Source: Streptomyces cellulosae (GTDB taxonomy: Bacteria; Actinomycetota; Actinomycetes; Streptomycetales; Streptomycetaceae). From it: a stretch of DNA of 64,000 bases. Both the position numbers and the translations under genes were made by a program. Each line of letters begins with the position of its first letter. Positions within the stretch are counted from its first letter, which is position 1. Positions 60,132 through 64,000 of this stretch are shown one piece after another. The notes below the pieces were generated by a model. That model had not been told where the DNA came from, did not search any database, and worked only from the letters and a program-made list of their open reading frames with translations. The DNA lies in the NCBI RefSeq assembly GCF_000721105.1, contig NZ_JOEV01000031.1, positions 107,214 through 171,213 of the forward strand, given 5' to 3'.

Positions 60132-60603
60132 CGGCGGTGAACACCGTGATCGTGGGCAGCGGGCGGGACCGTGGCAGCAGCGTGAGCGCCAGACCGAGGT
60201 AACGGCGCCCCAGCCCGGCCCACAGCCGCCACACGGGCGCCTCTCGACCGTGCCCTCCGGCGTCCCGGTCGCGTTCGACGAACCGGTACCGCAGCGCTGC
60301 GGCGGCACGACGCACGGTCTGCGCGAGATGCGCGGCGATGCGGACGGAACCGGGGGCGGATCCGGGGGCGGATCCGGGGACAAGTCCGGTGGCGGCGGTC
60401 CTGCGCAGGCCGGTCGCCGGGCTCGGCGCGGTCATCCGGCGCAGGGCGGTCACCAGGCCGGTGGGGACGCGGGCGGTGCTTGCGGCGGCCGAGAGGGCCG
60501 GGACCGGTGGGAGCGGCGGTGACGGGGCCGATGCGGCGCGTGCCCGTACCTGCGCCTGGGTCCGTCCCTGGGCCCTTCGGCGGTGAAGCATGCGTATACC
60601 CAT
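60055..60603 (-). CDS. conserved actinobacterial protein of unknown function
   Basis: About 182 residues. An Arg/Ala-rich N-terminus (HRRRAQGRTQAQVRARAA) precedes RRAAAALRYRFVERDRDAGGH, RLWAGLGRRYLGLALTLLPRSRPLP. The repeat GSAPGSAPGSV sits mid-protein. It overlaps the 3' end of the DUF4184 gene by 77 bp on the opposite strand. No named domain recognised. Start at ATG 60603 or 60591. Confidence 0.65.
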   Translation of the reverse strand: MGIRMLHRRRAQGRTQAQVRARAASAPSPPLPPVPALSAAASTARVPTGLVTALRRMTAPSPATGLRRTAATGLVPGSAPGSAPGSVRIAAHLAQTVRRAAAALRYRFVERDRDAGGHGREAPVWRLWAGLGRRYLGLALTLLPRSRPLPTITVFTAVNGRPGRSAPQPPPYGRPPGRDATP

Positions 60604-61043
60604 GCCCGCATCCTGGCGGGAAGCGGCACCCGCAGGCGCCCTCGCGGGGGCCACGCGGGTGATGGGGGTGGGGCCCTGCCCCAGGGAGGCCCTACGGAGG
60701 GCTGCCTTGCTGTGGGCTGCCTCACGGGGCAGCCGCCCTACGGGGCCTGCCCTCCCGGACCGGGGAATGTGGGCCTGCCTGCCAGGCGAGGGAACCAGCG
60801 CCGAGGTGAAGCGGTGGCGGGCCGGTGTCATGCTGGGCTCGGATGGGCGGGGCGCGGTCGGGTGCCGGCCCGCGTTCTCCGGCGTGTCGCCGCGCCTCCC
60901 TGCCCGCTCCCCCGCTCCCGGCCTCGATCCGACGGCCCCCCTCCGCCGCCTCAGCGGCACAACTGCACGAACGCCACGGCCCCCCTCCGCCGCCTCAGCG
61001 GCACAACTGCGCGCACGCCACGGCCCCGCTCAACCGCCGGAGG
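60604..61043. other. intergenic region downstream of polA with 44-bp repeats
   Basis: About 440 bp without a convincing gene. Two 44-bp direct repeats beginning CGGCCCCCCTCCGCCGCC lie at 60933-60976 and 60977-61020, with a partial third copy running into the polA 3' flank. Confidence 0.6.
60933..61020. repeat. 44-bp tandem duplication near polA 3' end
   Basis: Two nearly identical adjacent 44-bp units (60933-60976 and 60977-61020) containing CTCAGCGGCACAACTGC, plus a degenerate start of a third. Each unit has CCGCCGC-rich DNA; no coding role is supported. Confidence 0.85.
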
Positions 61044-63770
61044 CTAGTGCGCCGCCGACTCCCAGTCCGCTCCCGAGCCCACCGAGACCCCCAGCGGGAC
61101 CCTGAGGTCGACCGCTTCGGACATTTCACGGCGGACCAGTTCCTCCGTGGCCGCGCGTTCGCCGGGGGCGATCTCCAGGACGATTTCGTCGTGGACCTGG
61201 AGGAGCATGCGGGACTTGAGATCCGCCTCGCGCAGGGCCCGGTCCACGTTCAGCATGGCGATCTTGACGATGTCCGCGGCCGTGCCCTGGATGGGCGCGT
61301 TGAGGGCCATCCGCTCGGCCGCCTCACGGCGCTGACGGTTGTCGCTGTTGAGGTCGGGCAGGTAGCGGCGACGCCCGAAGAGCGTGGCCGTGTAGCCCGT
61401 CGCCCGCGCCTCGTCGACCGCGCGGCGCAGATAGTCCCGTACGCCGCCGAACCGTTCGAAGTAGGCGTCCATCAGGGCACGCGCCTCGGCCGCCTCGATG
61501 TTCAGCTGCTGGGACAGGCCGAAGGCCGACAGGCCGTACGCGAGGCCGTACGACATCGCCTTGATCTTCCTGCGCATCTCCGCGTCCACCGCCGTCTGCT
61601 CCACCGCGAACACCTGCGCGGCGGCCGTCGTGTGCAGGTCCTCGCCGGAGGTGAACGCCTCGATGAGGCCGGCGTCCTCGGACAGGTGGGCCATCACGCG
61701 CAGTTCGATCTGGCTGTAGTCGGCCGTCATCAGCGACTCGAAGCCCTCGCCGACGACGAAGCCGCGGCGGATGGCCCGGCCCTCGTCCGTGCGGACCGGG
61801 ATGTTCTGCAGGTTCGGGTCGGTGGAGGAGAGCCGGCCGGTCGCGGCGACCGTCTGGTTGAACGTGGTGTGGATACGGCCGTCCGTCGCGACCGTCTTGA
61901 TCAGGCCCTCGACGGTGACCCGCAGCTTGGCCTGCTCACGGTGCCGGAGCATGATCACCGGCAGTTCGTTGTCCGTCTGGGTGGCCAGCCAGGCGAGTGC
62001 GTCGGCGTCGGTGGTGTACCCGGTCTTGGTGCGCTTGGTCTTCGGCAGGGCCAGCTCGCCGAAGAGGACCTCCTGAAGCTGCTTGGGCGAGCCGAGGTTG
62101 AACTCGTGCCCAGCCGCAGCGTGCGCCTCCTTCACGGCCTGCTGGACGGCGCCCGCGAACATCTGTTCCATGGCCTCCAGGTGGGGCCGGTCGGCGGCGA
62201 TGCCGTGCCGCTCCATCCTGGCCAGCAGGGCGGAGGTGGGCAGCTCCATGTCACGCAGGAGGTCTGCCGCGCCGACTTCCTGGAGACGAGTCCCGAAGGC
62301 CTCGCCCAGGTCGAGGACGGCGCGGGCCTGGATCATCAGGACCTCGGCCTCGGCGCCGTCGTCGGCACCGAAGGCCAGCTGGCCGTCGGCCGCGGCGGCG
62401 GGCGCCAGCTCGCGGTGCAGGTACTCCATGGACAGCGCGTCCAGGTCGAAGGAACGGCGGCCCGGCTTGACCAGGTAGGCGGCCAGTGCCGTGTCCATGG
62501 TGACGCCGGCGATGCTCCAGCCGTGCTCGGCGAAGACCCGCATCGCGCCCTTGGCGTTGTGGAGGACCTTGGGCCGGCCGGCGTCGGCCAGCCAGGCGGC
62601 GAACGCCGTCTCGTCGGCCTCGTCCAGCTGGGACGGGTCGAACCACGCCGCCGCTCCCCCGGCCGCGGCGAGCGCGATCTCGGCGACCGAGCCGGTGCCC
62701 AGCGCCCAGGTGTCGACCGTGGCCATGCCGAGGACCTCCCCGGCGTGCTCGGAGAGCCAAGGGGCCACTTCGCCGGTGCCGAGCACGGTGCCGTCCAGCT
62801 CCACGCCGTCCGCGAGGACCGGGGTCGACTCGGCCTCCTCGGCGCCGGGGTCGACCGCGAAGAGCCGCTCCCGCAGTGAGGGGTTGCGGATCTCCAGGGT
62901 GTCCAGGACCATCGCGACGGTCTTGCGGTCGTACGCCGCGCGCTCCAGGTCGGCGACCGTCTTCGGCAGCTCCACCCGCCGCTCCAGCTCGGTCAGCCGC
63001 CGGTTGAGCTTGACGGACTCCAGGTGGTCGCGGAGGTTCTGCCCCGCCTTGCCCTTGACCTCGTCGACCCGCTCCACGAGGTCCGCGAACGAGCCGAACT
63101 GGTTGATCCACTTCGCGGCCGTCTTCTCACCGACGCCGGGGATGCCCGGCAGGTTGTCGGACGGGTCGCCGCGCAGCGCCGCGAAGTCCGGGTACTGCGC
63201 CGGCGTCAGCCCGTACTTCTCGAACACCTTCTCCGGAGTGAACCGGGTCAGCTCGGAGACGCCCTTCGTCGGATACAGCACCGTCGTGTGCTCGCTGACC
63301 AGCTGGAAGGAGTCCCGGTCACCGGTGACGATCAGCACCTCGAAGCCCTCGGCCTCGGCCTGCGTGGCCAGGGTGGCGATGATGTCGTCCGCCTCGAAGC
63401 CGTCGACGGCGAAGCGCTGCGCGTGCATCGCGTCGAGCAGCTCGCCGATCAGCTCGACCTGACCCTTGAACTCGTCCGGGGTCTTGGAGCGGTTGGCCTT
63501 GTACTCCGTGAACTCCGCGGAGCGCCAGGTCTTGCGGGAGACGTCGAAGGCCACCGCGAAGTGCGTGGGCGCCTCGTCGCGCAGGGTGTTGGCCAGCATC
63601 GACGCGAAGCCGTAGATCGCGTTCGTCGGCTGGCCGGTCGCGGTCGTGAAGTTCTCCGCGGGCAGCGCGAAGAACGCGCGGTAGGCCAGCGAGTGCCCGT
63701 CCATGAGCATCAGACGGGGGCGCGCGCCGTCGGCGGTCTTGTCGGTCTTCTTCGATGCTTTTTCTGCCAC
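61044..63770 (-). CDS. polA: DNA polymerase I
   Basis: A 908-residue repair polymerase. The N-terminal 5'-nuclease has LMLMDGHSLAYRAFFAL, VTGDRDSFQLV and GDPSDNLPGIPGVGEKTA. The middle 3'-5' exonuclease-like domain lacks the DxE active-site residues (VLGMATVDTWALG), so proofreading is absent as in other actinobacterial Pol I. The polymerase has motif A DYSQIELRVMAHLSED, motif B RRKIKAMSYGLAYGLSAFGLS (cut at its variable residue) and motif C VHDEIVLE. GTG 63770 follows GGGGAC. Confidence 0.96.
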   Translation of the reverse strand: MAEKASKKTDKTADGARPRLMLMDGHSLAYRAFFALPAENFTTATGQPTNAIYGFASMLANTLRDEAPTHFAVAFDVSRKTWRSAEFTEYKANRSKTPDEFKGQVELIGELLDAMHAQRFAVDGFEADDIIATLATQAEAEGFEVLIVTGDRDSFQLVSEHTTVLYPTKGVSELTRFTPEKVFEKYGLTPAQYPDFAALRGDPSDNLPGIPGVGEKTAAKWINQFGSFADLVERVDEVKGKAGQNLRDHLESVKLNRRLTELERRVELPKTVADLERAAYDRKTVAMVLDTLEIRNPSLRERLFAVDPGAEEAESTPVLADGVELDGTVLGTGEVAPWLSEHAGEVLGMATVDTWALGTGSVAEIALAAAGGAAAWFDPSQLDEADETAFAAWLADAGRPKVLHNAKGAMRVFAEHGWSIAGVTMDTALAAYLVKPGRRSFDLDALSMEYLHRELAPAAAADGQLAFGADDGAEAEVLMIQARAVLDLGEAFGTRLQEVGAADLLRDMELPTSALLARMERHGIAADRPHLEAMEQMFAGAVQQAVKEAHAAAGHEFNLGSPKQLQEVLFGELALPKTKRTKTGYTTDADALAWLATQTDNELPVIMLRHREQAKLRVTVEGLIKTVATDGRIHTTFNQTVAATGRLSSTDPNLQNIPVRTDEGRAIRRGFVVGEGFESLMTADYSQIELRVMAHLSEDAGLIEAFTSGEDLHTTAAAQVFAVEQTAVDAEMRRKIKAMSYGLAYGLSAFGLSQQLNIEAAEARALMDAYFERFGGVRDYLRRAVDEARATGYTATLFGRRRYLPDLNSDNRQRREAAERMALNAPIQGTAADIVKIAMLNVDRALREADLKSRMLLQVHDEIVLEIAPGERAATEELVRREMSEAVDLRVPLGVSVGSGADWESAAH

Positions 63771-63787
63771 GTCCCCGATCCTGCCAC

Positions 63788-63926
63788 GCCCCACTGACAG
63801 TCGGGACCGCCCGGGGCCCGGACCCCACCGGCAGCCCCGGGACCGGCTCCAGGACCGGCCCCACTGACAGTCGGGACCGCCCCGGGACCCGGACCCCACC
63901 GGCAGCCCCGGGACCGGCCCCAGGAC
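63788..63926. repeat. 70-bp tandem duplication upstream of polA
   Basis: Two near-identical 70-bp units at 63788 and 63858 begin GCCCCACTGACAGTCGGGAC and contain AGCCCCGGGACCGG. They lie within 140 bp before the polA start codon, so they duplicate part of its promoter region. Confidence 0.85.
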
Positions 63927-63959
63927 CACACCCCCTTCCGTGCGGGCAGTGCCCCCGCC

Positions 63960-63999
63960 CCTTCCCGGCCCGCCCCGCCCCGCCCCGCCCCGCCCCGGC
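63960..63999. repeat. (CCCGC)n pentanucleotide tract at window end
   Basis: Five to six consecutive CCCGC-type pentamers end the window. Low-complexity, possibly continuing beyond the edge. Confidence 0.8.
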
Positions 64000-64000
64000 C

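Noticed and set aside
60825..62879. Long plus-strand open frame over polA
   Set aside because: It is the complement of the polA coding sequence, with typical shadow composition and no family motif.

Overview
This 64 kb window is chromosomal DNA of a high-GC actinomycete, almost certainly Streptomyces. The evidence is the strong G/C bias at third codon positions, frequent GTG starts, and families expanded in streptomycetes (DUF397 with XRE/DUF5753, DUF574 methyltransferases, HATPase anti-sigma-like proteins, SPW_0924, DUF2293). It also carries conserved core genes: uvrB, coaE, rpsA, hrpB and polA. There are no rRNA or tRNA genes, no CRISPR array and no prophage. The only intact mobile element is a short IS5-family insertion.

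Layout. 0.1-2.7 kb: amino-acid ABC importer (lipoprotein, permease, ATPase) in translationally coupled order. 2.7-5.7 kb: aroQ, an S66 LD-carboxypeptidase and an MHS-type MFS transporter. 6.3-10.3 kb: a minus-strand tellurium/stress (Ter) block, TerD, a TerD fused to a degenerate FtsK-like domain, and TerC. TerC has a Mn2+-type yybP-ykoY riboswitch leader that can sequester its ribosome binding site. 10.5-15.1 kb: uvrB, an MHYT membrane sensor and an alkyltransferase. 15.1-24 kb: VOC protein, psuG-psuK pseudouridine catabolism, methyltransferase, CorA, CBS protein, uridine-kinase-like protein, a divergent HxlR/NAD(P)-binding pair and DUF2293.

23.9-24.8 kb: IS5-family element abutting an orphan VapB-type antitoxin. 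25-30 kb: DUF1772 protein, solitary gltD followed by a 7-copy tandem repeat, and a divergent AhpD-like/MocR pair. 29.5-35.9 kb: a Streptomyces-type signalling cassette (DUF574 methyltransferase, DUF397, XRE/DUF5753 regulator, and divergently a HATPase protein with a long octapeptide-repeat tail), then an ABC exporter. 36-43 kb: FUSC-type transporter, hydantoin racemase plus NCS1 transporter divergent from a GntR regulator with a perfect palindromic operator, and proline iminopeptidase. 43-50 kb: family-5 uracil-DNA glycosylase, S4 RNA-binding protein, DoxX, methyltransferase, acyltransferase, DUF6343, TPR, coaE and PAC2. 50-64 kb: rpsA with a strong terminator, methyltransferase, hrpB, DUF3068, SPW_0924, a secreted lytic transglycosylase, DUF4184 and polA.

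A recurring theme is gene decay. I find five unannotated remnants recognisable only by joining frames or by C-terminal homology: a Ca2+/H+ antiporter, a glycerophosphodiesterase, a PPOX-fold oxidase, an amidohydrolase tail and a Tat-type flavin amine oxidase. There are also several short tandem-repeat arrays in intergenic or tail-encoding DNA. Family assignments come from motif recognition by eye; no database search was run.
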